A stretch of DNA of 64,000 nucleotides, from assembly GCA_016710065.1 (NCBI GenBank), contig JADJLP010000010.1, forward strand, positions 558,001 to 622,000, in the 5' to 3' direction. Positions 1 through 7,635 of the stretch are shown in pieces. Position numbers and translations under genes: made by a program. The notes under the pieces are model-generated. The model was given only the letters and a program-made list of their open reading frames with translations, made no database searches and had not been told where the DNA came from. Source of the stretch: Candidatus Ideonella esbjergensis. GTDB taxonomy: Bacteria; Pseudomonadota; Gammaproteobacteria; Burkholderiales; Burkholderiaceae_C. Numbering within the stretch: position 1 is the stretch's first letter; the number at the start of each line of letters is the position of its first letter.

Positions 1-128
1 CCGACCGCCTGCAGATCAACGCCGCCAACTGCGTGCACTGCAAGACCTGCGACATCAAGGATCCAACGCAGAACATCGTCTGGGTCACGCCCGAAGGTGG
101 CGGCGGGCCGAACTACGCTGGCATGTGA
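1..128 (+). CDS. Electron transfer flavoprotein-ubiquinone oxidoreductase, C-terminal end (partial)
   Basis: The frame is open from the window edge (first full codon at base 3) and ends at TGA 126-128, giving the last 41 residues. The cysteine pattern C-V-H-C-K-T-C with the following D-I-K-D-P and the G-G-G-G-P-N-Y-A-G-M ending match the C terminus of ETF-QO, where these cysteines help bind the single 4Fe-4S cluster. The enzyme passes electrons from acyl-CoA dehydrogenases, through ETF, to ubiquinone at the inner membrane. It fits functionally with the acyl-CoA dehydrogenase at 22.6-23.8 kb but is not linked to it. The 5' part lies outside the window. Confidence 0.9.
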   Translation, partial: DRLQINAANCVHCKTCDIKDPTQNIVWVTPEGGGGPNYAGM

Positions 129-162
129 TCGCCTGGCCTACGGATGCCCACAAGGTGCCTTG

Positions 163-1383
163 ATGCCCAGTGAGCCCCAGGACGCTGAAACACTGCCGGC
201 AGCCGCAGAGCTCACGCGCGAGCTGCTGGTCGAGCGTCCGTCTGACCGCCTGCCAGACCGCCTGCCCAGCCTGAGGTTTGCCGGCACGCACGAGCGAGAC
301 TACCTGGCCTTTGCCTTCGAGAGCCTTCGCGACACGCGCACCGAGGCCTACCGTGTGGCGTTGGCCTTGTTGCTGGTGTTTGCCGCCATCGACGTCTTTC
401 AGGCCACGCAAGATTTCGTTCCCCTGCTGACCCCTGCCATCCTGGCCGCGCGCCTGCTCGCCGTCGCCATCGTGGCCTGGGCGCAGCGGCGGGTGCGCCT
501 GGCCTCGGACTGGTCGGCTGGGCACCGCTGGATGCGAGCCACCGGGCTGAGCCTGGGCCTGATGATGCTGGTCAGCGAGGCACTGTATTGCCATGCCACT
601 GGTCAGCTCCAGGCACCACTGATCGTGGCGGGCAACATCCTGATGACCATGGCCTTCTTCTTCCCCTTGGGCTACAGCTTCGTGGCCGGCCTGAAGATCG
701 CCGTTGTCTTTTCATTGGCGGCCTGCCTGGTGCTGCCGCAGTTCATGCCGGCCGCGATGCTGGCCGACTTCTACCGCTTGCTGCCTTTTCAGCTGATGGG
801 CCTGGCGGCAGCCGCGCTGGCGGGCTACCAGCAGGAGCGAACGCTGCGGGCCTTGTTCCTGATGAAGCAATCGGTGACGCAGATGGCCAGCAGCGACGCG
901 CTCACCGGCTTGAGCAACCGGCACGCCTTTGAGCCTTTTGTGGCCCGCGCCATGCAGCAGGCAGCACGCGACAAGCAACAGGTGGCGCTGGTGCTGCTGG
1001 ATGTGGACCAGCTCAAGCCCTACAGCGACCAGTTCGGCAACCCGGCTGGCGATGCAGCACTGAAGGCCCTGGCGCGCGCCGTCTCGCAACGCATACGCCG
1101 CCAGTTCGACCTGGGTGCCCGTCTGGGCGGTGGCGAGTTCGCGCTGTTCTTCTACGACGTGAACGTGGGCTTTGCCTGGACCGTGGCCGAGGACTTGCGC
1201 CGCGACGTGGCGCAACGCCTGGCCATCAGCCACCCGGACAGTTCCGCTGGCGTGTTGACCATCAGCCTGGGCGCGGCCGTGAGTGCCGATGGAGAAAGCT
1301 TTGAGGGCCTGTACCAGCGCGCCGACCAAGCCTTGTACAGGGCCAAGGCGCAGGGGCGCAATCAAGTTCAGCTGGCAGAGTGA
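163..1383 (+). CDS. Membrane protein with a degenerate GGDEF domain
   Basis: 406 aa from the ATG at 163. A GTG at 97 in the same frame would overlap the previous gene, so I prefer the ATG. Residues about 64-225 hold roughly six hydrophobic segments, and a GGDEF-type domain follows from about 244 to the end. The domain start is normal (D-A-L-T-G-L-S-N-R at 245-253), but the signature reads GGGEF (322-326), so the third position, an Asp or Glu needed for diguanylate cyclase catalysis, is Gly. The usual N-D before the substrate loop reads S-D. The product-binding I-site RxxD is kept as RQFD (313-316), exactly five residues before the signature. I infer a c-di-GMP-binding or structural role rather than synthesis. 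Confidence 0.8.
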   Translation: MPSEPQDAETLPAAAELTRELLVERPSDRLPDRLPSLRFAGTHERDYLAFAFESLRDTRTEAYRVALALLLVFAAIDVFQATQDFVPLLTPAILAARLLAVAIVAWAQRRVRLASDWSAGHRWMRATGLSLGLMMLVSEALYCHATGQLQAPLIVAGNILMTMAFFFPLGYSFVAGLKIAVVFSLAACLVLPQFMPAAMLADFYRLLPFQLMGLAAAALAGYQQERTLRALFLMKQSVTQMASSDALTGLSNRHAFEPFVARAMQQAARDKQQVALVLLDVDQLKPYSDQFGNPAGDAALKALARAVSQRIRRQFDLGARLGGGEFALFFYDVNVGFAWTVAEDLRRDVAQRLAISHPDSSAGVLTISLGAAVSADGESFEGLYQRADQALYRAKAQGRNQVQLAE

Positions 1384-1492
1384 AGCGGCAGGGCGAAGCG
1401 GGTTCAGGCCAACACCCGGCCGGTTACTGCGCTTTGCAGCCACTCAACGACCACCCGCTGAAAGCCGGTGGCTTGAACCTTGTGATGGACAG
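1384..1492. other. Short region between GGDEF-like gene and phosphatase remnant
   Basis: About 110 bases between the two convergent genes. I see no open frame with recognisable content, no clear hairpin followed by T residues, and no continuation of the phosphatase. It is probably the junction left by the deletion that removed the phosphatase 3' half. Confidence 0.4.
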
Positions 1493-1693
1493 TCAACAGG
1501 GCCGGGCGGCGTGCATCTGCGAGCGGCGGCCCGGTGGCTCGCCCAGGTGATAGTTGGTGGCGCCGGCGAAATCCACCTCAATGCGGTGCGCCACCCCTGC
1601 CCGCTCGGCCAAGCGCCAAAGCACACCCTCGGCCGTCGGCGACTTGCAAATGTTGCCGGTACAAACCATCAAGACGCGGACAGGCTCTCTCAT
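1493..1693 (-). pseudogene. Low-molecular-weight protein tyrosine phosphatase, truncated remnant
   Basis: 66 aa starting at ATG 1693, overlapping the uvrB stop by ATGA. The N terminus is typical of the LMW-PTP family: a V-C-T-G-N-I-C-K-S-P-T-A-E-G loop, then V-D-F-A-G and H-L-G-E-P-P. Resemblance stops at about residue 63 (H-A-A-R) and a stop follows two codons later; the family is usually about 150-160 aa, so the C-terminal half with the catalytic Asp is missing. No continuation is visible in the other minus frames down to 1384. The P-loop arginine of C-x5-R is Lys. The fragment is translationally coupled to uvrB but should be inactive. Confidence 0.8.
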
Positions 1694-3828
1694 CGCCGCC
1701 CTCCGACGGCAGGTACCAACGGGATCACATTGCTGTCGTGCGCCGCCCCGCCGCCAAAGGCCTGCTCGCGCAGCAGCGCCAGCTGGTCGCGGATGCGGGC
1801 GGCCTTCTCGAACTCGAGGTTGCGGGCGAACTCCAGCATCTGCTTTTCCAGCTGCTTGATGCGCTTGGACAGGTCCTTCTCGCTCAGCGCTTCCACCTCG
1901 GCGGCCTGCTGGGCGAGGCGCAGATCGTCCTTGGCGGTCTTGTCCGACACCACGCCGTCGATCATCTCGCGCACCAGCTTGTGGATGCCGCGCGGCGTGA
2001 TGCCCTGCTCCAGGTTGAACGCGGTCTGCTTGGCGCGTCGGCGAGCGGTTTCGTCCATGGCGCGCTTCATCGAATCGGTGATGCGGTCGGCGTAGAGGAT
2101 GGCGCGGCCATTCACGTTGCGTGCCGCCCGGCCTATGGTCTGCACCAGGCTGCGCTCGGAGCGCAAGAAGCCTTCCTTGTCGGCATCGAGGATGGCCACC
2201 AGCGAGACCTCGGGAATGTCCAGGCCTTCGCGCAGCAGATTGATGCCCACCAGCACGTCAAAGACGCCCAGGCGCAAGTCGCGCAAGATCTCCACCCGCT
2301 CCACGGTGTCGATGTCGGAGTGCAGATAGCGCACCTTGACGCCGTTCTCGGTCAGGTAGTCGGTGAGCTGCTCGGCCATCTTCTTGGTGAGCGTGGTGAT
2401 CAGCACCCGCTCGCCCTTCTCCGTGGTGTCGCGAATCTCCTGCAGCACGTCGTCCACTTGGGTCGCTGCGGGGCGCACTTCCACCTCCGGGTCCACCAGA
2501 CCGGTGGGCCGCACCAGTTGCTCCACCACCTGCCCGGCGTGGGTCTTTTCGTAGTCGGCTGGCGTGGCCGAGACGAACACGCACTGGCGCATGCGGCGCT
2601 CGAACTCGTCGAACTTCAGCGGCCGGTTGTCCAGCGCACTGGGCAGGCGAAAGCCGTATTCCACCAGCGTGGTCTTGCGCGCCCTGTCGCCGTTGTACAT
2701 GCCACCGAACTGGCCGATCAGCACGTGGCTCTCGTCCAGGAACATCACCGCGTCCTTGGGCATGTAGTCCACCATCGTGGGCGGTGGGTCGCCGGGCTTG
2801 GCGCCGCTGAGGTGGCGGGTGTAGTTCTCGATGCCCTTGCAGTGGCCCACCTCCTGCAGCATTTCCAGATCGAATCGCGTGCGCTGCTCGATGCGCTGGG
2901 CCTCCACCAGCTTGCCGTCGCCCACGAACTGCGCCACGCGCTCGCGAAGTTCGGTCTTGATCTTGTCAATGGCGGCCAGCACCTGCTCGCGCGGCGTCAC
3001 GTAGTGGCTGGCGGGATAGATGGTGAAGCGCGGCACCTTCTGGCGCACACGGCCGGTGAGCGGGTCCAGCAGCGACAGGGCCTCGACCTCGTCGTCGAAC
3101 AGCTCGATGCGCACCGCCAACTCGGAGTGCTCGGCCGGGAACACGTCGATGGTGTCGCCGCGCACGCGGAAGGAGCCGCGCGAGAAGTCCACGTCGTTGC
3201 GGCTGTACTGCATGCGCACCAGCTGGGCGATCACGTCACGCTGGCCTATCTTGTCGCCGTTGCGCAGGATGAAGCGCATCTGCGTGTAGTCCTCGGGCTT
3301 ACCGATGCCGTAGATGGCGCTCACCGAAGCCACCACGATGGTGTCGCGGCGCTCCAGCACGCTCTTCGTAGCACTGAGCCGCATCTGCTCGATGTGCTCG
3401 TTGATGGCGCTGTCCTTCTCGATGAACAGGTCGCGCTGCGGCACATAGGCCTCGGGCTGGTAGTAGTCGTAGTAGCTGACGAAGTACTCCACCGCGTTCT
3501 TGGGGAAGAACTCGCGGAACTCGCTGTAAAGCTGCGCCGCCAAGGTCTTGTTGGGCGCGAAGATGATGGCCGGCCGGCCCAGGCGGGCGATGACGTTGGC
3601 CATCGTGAAGGTCTTGCCCGAGCCCGTCACGCCCAGCAGGGTCTGGAAGGCCAGGCCATCGTTGATGCCCTCGACCAACTGGTCGATCGCTACGGGTTGG
3701 TCACCCGCGGGCGGGTAGGGCTGGTAGAGCTGGAATGGCGAGTCGGGAAAGCTGACGAAGGTGCCTTCCAGCGCGGCTTCGGCCGCCGCTGCGGCGTCCA
3801 TACTCAACTCGGCCAACGGGTCTGACAT
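1690..3828 (-). CDS. uvrB: Excinuclease ABC subunit B
   Basis: 712 aa. The ATG at 3828 follows an AGGG eight bases upstream; an in-frame TTG at 3846 is less likely. UvrB is the helicase-like damage-verification subunit of nucleotide excision repair, handed DNA by UvrA and recruiting UvrC. Visible landmarks: Walker A G-V-T-G-S-G-K-T (66-73), the aromatic beta-hairpin D-Y-Y-Q-P-E-A-Y-V-P, the D-E-S-H Walker B-type box, a helicase C-terminal half with Q-x-x-G-R-A-A-R, and a C-terminal UVR motif (L-E-K-Q-M-x-x-x-A-x-x-L-E-F-E-K-A-A) that contacts UvrC. I looked for a LexA box in the upstream region and found none of the CTGT-N8-ACAG form. Confidence 0.97.
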   Translation of the reverse strand: MSDPLAELSMDAAAAAEAALEGTFVSFPDSPFQLYQPYPPAGDQPVAIDQLVEGINDGLAFQTLLGVTGSGKTFTMANVIARLGRPAIIFAPNKTLAAQLYSEFREFFPKNAVEYFVSYYDYYQPEAYVPQRDLFIEKDSAINEHIEQMRLSATKSVLERRDTIVVASVSAIYGIGKPEDYTQMRFILRNGDKIGQRDVIAQLVRMQYSRNDVDFSRGSFRVRGDTIDVFPAEHSELAVRIELFDDEVEALSLLDPLTGRVRQKVPRFTIYPASHYVTPREQVLAAIDKIKTELRERVAQFVGDGKLVEAQRIEQRTRFDLEMLQEVGHCKGIENYTRHLSGAKPGDPPPTMVDYMPKDAVMFLDESHVLIGQFGGMYNGDRARKTTLVEYGFRLPSALDNRPLKFDEFERRMRQCVFVSATPADYEKTHAGQVVEQLVRPTGLVDPEVEVRPAATQVDDVLQEIRDTTEKGERVLITTLTKKMAEQLTDYLTENGVKVRYLHSDIDTVERVEILRDLRLGVFDVLVGINLLREGLDIPEVSLVAILDADKEGFLRSERSLVQTIGRAARNVNGRAILYADRITDSMKRAMDETARRRAKQTAFNLEQGITPRGIHKLVREMIDGVVSDKTAKDDLRLAQQAAEVEALSEKDLSKRIKQLEKQMLEFARNLEFEKAARIRDQLALLREQAFGGGAAHDSNVIPLVPAVGGRR

Positions 3829-3862
3829 CGGGTTATCCCTGTTCAACGCTTAAAATCGCTGG

Positions 3863-3888
3863 GCTCAGGTCGGTCTGCCGGCCTGAGC
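3863..3888. promoter_or_regulatory. 11-bp inverted repeat between divergent uvrB and aminotransferase genes
   Basis: GCTCAGGTCGG (3863-3873) pairs with CCGGCCTGAGC (3878-3888) across a TCTG loop; ten pairs are Watson-Crick and one is G-T. It lies in the 139-bp gap between two divergent starts. There is no T-run on either side, so a plain terminator is unlikely. It may be a protein-binding dyad or a 5'-leader hairpin. The role is unknown. Confidence 0.5.
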
Positions 3889-3967
3889 GAACCAGACAGC
3901 GTAGCGCATCCCACGAGAAAACGCCGCATCCCCTCCTCGCTCCCCAACCGACCCACAGGACACTCCC

Positions 3968-5164
3968 ATGTCGCTTTTTGCCGCCGTCGAAATGGCCCCG
4001 CGTGACCCGATCCTCGGGCTGAACGAACAGTTCAACGCCGACACCAACCCCGCCAAGGTCAACCTGGGCGTGGGTGTGTACACCGACGAAAACGGCAAGC
4101 TGCCGCTGCTGGCCTGCGTGAAGGCCGCCGAGACCCAACTGGTGGAAGCCGCTCGCGCACGTGGCTACCTGCCCATCGACGGCATCGTTGCCTACGACAA
4201 GGCCGTGCAAGCCTTGGTGTTTGGCGAGGCCAGCCCGCTGCTGGCGGCCGGACGCGTGGCCACCGTGCAAGCTCTGGGCGGCACCGGCGGCCTGAAGGTG
4301 GGCGCCGATTTCTTGAAGCGCCTGAACCCCGCCGCCAAGGTGCTGATCAGCGACCCCTCGTGGGAAAACCACCGTGCGCTGTTCACCAACGCCGGCTTCA
4401 CGGTGGAGACCTACCCCTACTACGACGCCGCCAAGCTGGGCGTGAACTTCGACGGCATGCTGGCCGCGCTGAACGCCGCCGCCGCCGGCACCGTGGTCGT
4501 GCTGCACGCCTGCTGCCACAACCCCACCGGCTACGATATCGACGCCGCCCAGTGGGAGCAGGTGATTGCCGCCGTGAAGGCCCGCAACCTGGTGGCCTTC
4601 CTCGACATGGCCTACCAGGGCTTTGGCGATGGCATTGCCGAAGACGGCGCCGTGATCGCCCAATTCGTGGCTTCCGGCATTGATTTCTTCGTCTCCACCT
4701 CGTTCTCCAAGAGCTTCTCGCTGTACGGCGAGCGCGTGGGCGCGCTGAGCGTGGTCTGCGCCAGCAAGGAAGAACAGGCCAAGGTGCTGAGCCAGTTGAA
4801 GATCGTCATCCGCACCAACTACTCCAACCCGCCCACGCATGGCGCCCAGGTGGTGGCCACGGTGCTCACCACGCCCGCGCTGCGCGCGCAGTGGGAGCAG
4901 GAACTGGCCGGCATGCGCAACCGCATCAAGGCCATGCGCGGTGCGCTGGTCGAGCGACTGAAGGCCGCCGGCGTGACCCGCGACGTCAGCTTCATCACCA
5001 CCCAGCGCGGCATGTTCAGCTACTCGGGCCTGACCAAGCCGCAAATGGAGCGCTTGCGCAGCGAGTTTGGCGTCTACGGCGTCGATTCAGGCCGCATCTG
5101 CGTGGCTGCGTTGAACGACAAAAACCTCGGCTACGTGGCCGAAAGCATCGCCAAGGTGCTCTGA
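3968..5164 (+). CDS. Aromatic/aspartate aminotransferase (class I, PLP-dependent)
   Basis: 398 aa from the ATG at 3968. It belongs to the aspartate/aromatic aminotransferase family (AspC/TyrB type), which moves amino groups between glutamate and oxaloacetate or aromatic 2-oxo acids in the cytoplasm. The PLP-binding lysine is K248 in S-T-S-F-S-K-S-F-S-L-Y-G-E-R. Other family marks are N-L-G-V-G-V-Y near the start, the H-N-P-T-G loop (184-188), and an R in S-G-R-I-C near the C terminus that should hold the substrate carboxylate. Sequence alone does not separate aspartate from tyrosine preference, so no symbol is given. Confidence 0.92.
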   Translation: MSLFAAVEMAPRDPILGLNEQFNADTNPAKVNLGVGVYTDENGKLPLLACVKAAETQLVEAARARGYLPIDGIVAYDKAVQALVFGEASPLLAAGRVATVQALGGTGGLKVGADFLKRLNPAAKVLISDPSWENHRALFTNAGFTVETYPYYDAAKLGVNFDGMLAALNAAAAGTVVVLHACCHNPTGYDIDAAQWEQVIAAVKARNLVAFLDMAYQGFGDGIAEDGAVIAQFVASGIDFFVSTSFSKSFSLYGERVGALSVVCASKEEQAKVLSQLKIVIRTNYSNPPTHGAQVVATVLTTPALRAQWEQELAGMRNRIKAMRGALVERLKAAGVTRDVSFITTQRGMFSYSGLTKPQMERLRSEFGVYGVDSGRICVAALNDKNLGYVAESIAKVL

Positions 5165-5316
5165 TTTGACACAGTGGGGGCGGCTGCCGGGAGGCGGGCC
5201 GCCACTTTCACTGGCCATGGTGTGCTGAAGACGCGCCAAAAAGCTGGCATTTCCCCGCTTTGCTGCAACGCAGCACGAGCCCAATCAGGGTCAACGCTGA
5301 CCGGGCGAATCCGTAT

Positions 5317-5334
5317 GCAACATAATTATGTTGC
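5317..5334. promoter_or_regulatory. Perfect 18-bp palindrome upstream of PHA depolymerase gene (distal)
   Basis: GCAACATAATTATGTTGC reads identically on both strands. It lies about 105 bases before the depolymerase start, in an AT-rich patch that contrasts with the surrounding GC-rich DNA, as expected of a promoter or operator. Without a characterised binding site to compare, the regulator is unknown; a PHA regulator of the PhaR type is one guess. Confidence 0.55.
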
Positions 5335-5401
5335 GGCGCACAATTTATGAGCCGTCACGTCAGCGTCTGATCAGCATCACCGATGCATCATGACGGCCAC
5401 C

Positions 5402-5419
5402 GCTTGACAGCTGTCAAGC
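5402..5419. promoter_or_regulatory. Perfect 18-bp palindrome upstream of PHA depolymerase gene (proximal)
   Basis: GCTTGACAGCTGTCAAGC is a second perfect palindrome, ending 19 bases before the ATG at 5439. Its sequence differs from the distal palindrome, so it may bind a different regulator or form a leader hairpin close to the ribosome site GGAG at about 5427-5430. No T-run follows it. Confidence 0.55.
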
Positions 5420-5438
5420 CGCCTACGGAGAACTCAGC

Positions 5439-6848
5439 ATGCTCTACCAGCTCTACGAAACCCAACGCGCGCTGATGGCGCCGTTTTCCGAGTTCGCCAG
5501 CGCATCGGCCAAGCTCTACAGCCATCCGCTCTCGCCCTTCACGCACACCCCCATGGCCCAGCGCGTTTCCGCTGGCCTGGATTTGATGCACCGCCTGGCC
5601 AAGGACTACGAGAAGCCACCTTTCGACATCAAGTCCGTCAAGGTGGATGGTGTGGACGTGGCCGTGCAAGAGCAAGTGGCGATTGAGAAGCCGTTTTGCC
5701 GCCTGATCCGCTTCAAGCGCTTCACCGACGACTCGACCGCCCTGGAAGACATGAAGAACCAGCCCACCGTGTTGGTGGTTGCGCCGCTGTCGGGCCACCA
5801 TTCCACGCTGCTGCGCGACACCGTCAAGGCGCTGCTGCAAGACCACAAGGTCTTCATCACCGACTGGACTGATGCCCGCATGGTGTCGGCCGAGGTGGGC
5901 CCCTTCCACCTGAACGACTACGTGAACTACGTGCAGGAGTTCATCCGCCACATCGGCCCCGAGGTGAACGTGATCTCGGTCTGCCAGCCCACGGTGCCGG
6001 TGCTGGCGGCCATCTCGGTGGCCGCCACGCGCGGCGAGTTCACGCCCCGCACCATGACCATGATGGGCGGCCCCATCGACGCCCGCAAGTCGCCCACTGC
6101 GGTGAACAACCTGGCGATGAACAAGAGCTATTCCTGGTTCGAGAACAACGTCATCTACCGCGTGCCGCAGAACTTCCCAGGCGCCGGCCGTCTGGTCTAC
6201 CCCGGCTTCATGCAGCACACCGGCTTTGTGGCGATGAACCCCGACCGCCACCTCAGCTCGCACTACGACTACTTCCAAGACCTGATCCGGGGTGACGACG
6301 ACAGCGTCGAGTCGCACCGCCAGTTCTACGACGAGTACAACGCTGTGCTCGACATGCCGGCCGAGTACTACCTGGAAACCATCAAGGCCGTGTTCCAGGA
6401 CTTCGCCCTGGTCAACGGCACCTGGGTGGTGGACGGGATCACCGTGAACCCGGCCGACATCAGCACCACCGCGCTGCTGACGGTGGAAGGCGAGTTGGAC
6501 GACATCTCGGGCTCGGGCCAGACCAAGGCCGCGCACGAGCTGTGCACTGGCATTCCCAATGGCCGCCAGTTCCACTACGACGTGGAAGGCGCGGGCCACT
6601 ACGGCATCTTCTCGGGCCGCCGCTGGCGCGAGCTGGTCTACCCGCAGGTGCGCGAGTTCATCAAGCGCTACAACGAACCGGCCAACGTGATGAACCTCAA
6701 GGGCGCCGCCGCCCCTGTCAAGCTGGCCCAGCCCACCAAGGCGCCTGCCGTGAAGGCCGCTGCGCTCAAGAAGAAGGCCGCGCCTGTGAAGACCGCGACC
6801 AAGGCCGCCCCGGTGGTGCCGGCCGCTCGCAAGAAGGCCCGCGCCTGA
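5439..6848 (+). CDS. phaZ: Intracellular polyhydroxyalkanoate depolymerase with basic C-terminal tail
   Basis: 469 aa; the ATG at 5439 has GGAG eight bases upstream. Intracellular PhaZ of the Ralstonia eutropha type breaks down amorphous polyhydroxybutyrate on granules. It uses an alpha/beta-hydrolase fold with a cysteine nucleophile; here that is C182 in V-I-S-V-C-Q-P-T-V-P. The late histidine lies in E-G-A-G-H-Y-G-I-F-S-G. The catalytic core ends at about residue 418. The remaining 50 residues are Ala/Lys/Pro-rich, with repeated A-P-V-K and K-K-A type motifs, and make the protein longer than the roughly 420 aa usual for the family. Such tails resemble the DNA- or granule-binding tails of PhaM and histone H1-like proteins. 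Two perfect palindromes lie upstream. Confidence 0.93.
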   Translation: MLYQLYETQRALMAPFSEFASASAKLYSHPLSPFTHTPMAQRVSAGLDLMHRLAKDYEKPPFDIKSVKVDGVDVAVQEQVAIEKPFCRLIRFKRFTDDSTALEDMKNQPTVLVVAPLSGHHSTLLRDTVKALLQDHKVFITDWTDARMVSAEVGPFHLNDYVNYVQEFIRHIGPEVNVISVCQPTVPVLAAISVAATRGEFTPRTMTMMGGPIDARKSPTAVNNLAMNKSYSWFENNVIYRVPQNFPGAGRLVYPGFMQHTGFVAMNPDRHLSSHYDYFQDLIRGDDDSVESHRQFYDEYNAVLDMPAEYYLETIKAVFQDFALVNGTWVVDGITVNPADISTTALLTVEGELDDISGSGQTKAAHELCTGIPNGRQFHYDVEGAGHYGIFSGRRWRELVYPQVREFIKRYNEPANVMNLKGAAAPVKLAQPTKAPAVKAAALKKKAAPVKTATKAAPVVPAARKKARA

Positions 6849-6879
6849 TCTGAGCCAAGGCCACAGCCCCGTCGCGCCT

Positions 6880-7635
6880 GTGGCCGACGGGGATAATCCA
6901 GCGGTGAATTCGCCCGAGCCCACTGCCCTCTCCCCCGCCAGCGTCGCACTGGCCGAGCGCCTCAACGACGCGCTGCCGCAAACGCAGTGCACGCGCTGTG
7001 GCTACCCCGACTGCCACGCCTACGCCACGGCCATCGCCAGTGGTGCGGCCCCGATCAACCAGTGCCCGCCTGGCGGTGCCGAGGGCATTGCGCGGCTCTC
7101 CGCCATCACGGGGCATGCAGTCATCCCGCTCAACCCGGTGAACGGCCATGAGGGCCCGCGTGCCGTGGCCGTCATCGACGAGGACTGGTGCATCGGCTGC
7201 ACCCTGTGCATCAAGGCCTGCCCGGTGGACTGCATAGTCGGCGCCTCCAAGCGCATGCACACCATTGTTGAGAAGGACTGCACCGGCTGCGAACTCTGTG
7301 TGCCAGCCTGCCCGGTGGACTGCATCGCCATGCTGCCCGTCACCGCCCCACTTACCGGCTGGGCCGCCTGGAGCCCGGCCCAGGCCAGTGTGGCTCGTGA
7401 GCGTTACGCCTTCCACCAGATGCGGGTGCTGCGCGAAAAGCGCGAGAACGACGAACGCCTGGCCGCCAAGGCCGCCCACAAGCTGGCCGACCTGGAAAAC
7501 CAGACCCTGCATACCGACCCCGAGATCATTGCCAGAAAGCGTGCCGTGATCGAAGCCGCCATGGCCCGCGCCCGGGCCCAGCGCGCACCAGCCGCGCCCG
7601 CTGCCGAGAATCCCGAAGAACCCGACACCCCATGA
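6880..7635 (+). CDS. RnfB-family ferredoxin-like electron transport protein
   Basis: 251 aa from a GTG at 6880; an in-frame GTG at 6904 is an equally possible start. The first part carries the Fe-S domain C-T-R-C-G-Y-P-D-C ending in N-Q-C-P-P-G-G, as in RnfB. Two consecutive 4Fe-4S ferredoxin motifs follow: C-I-G-C-T-L-C-I-K-A-C-P and C-T-G-C-E-L-C-V-P-A-C-P. The tail from about 165 is charged and alpha-helical (a possible coiled coil), with Ala/Arg-rich repeats. The other Rnf subunits are not nearby. This stand-alone form followed directly by nth (4-bp overlap, ATGA) suggests it may supply electrons or Fe-S-related function in that operon, rather than form a full Rnf complex. Confidence 0.85.
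   Translation: MADGDNPAVNSPEPTALSPASVALAERLNDALPQTQCTRCGYPDCHAYATAIASGAAPINQCPPGGAEGIARLSAITGHAVIPLNPVNGHEGPRAVAVIDEDWCIGCTLCIKACPVDCIVGASKRMHTIVEKDCTGCELCVPACPVDCIAMLPVTAPLTGWAAWSPAQASVARERYAFHQMRVLREKRENDERLAAKAAHKLADLENQTLHTDPEIIARKRAVIEAAMARARAQRAPAAPAAENPEEPDTP

Noticed and set aside
1534..3825. A 763-residue open frame on the plus strand opposite uvrB
   Set aside because: It mirrors the uvrB codons on the other strand and has no recognisable domain. High GC with G/C third positions keeps antisense frames open.
3829..3967. LexA box in front of uvrB
   Set aside because: No CTGT-N8-ACAG, or one-mismatch version with sensible position, was found.
5175..5205. Terminator after the aminotransferase gene
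   Set aside because: GGCGGC and GCCGCC could pair, but the loop is 13 bases and no T-run follows.
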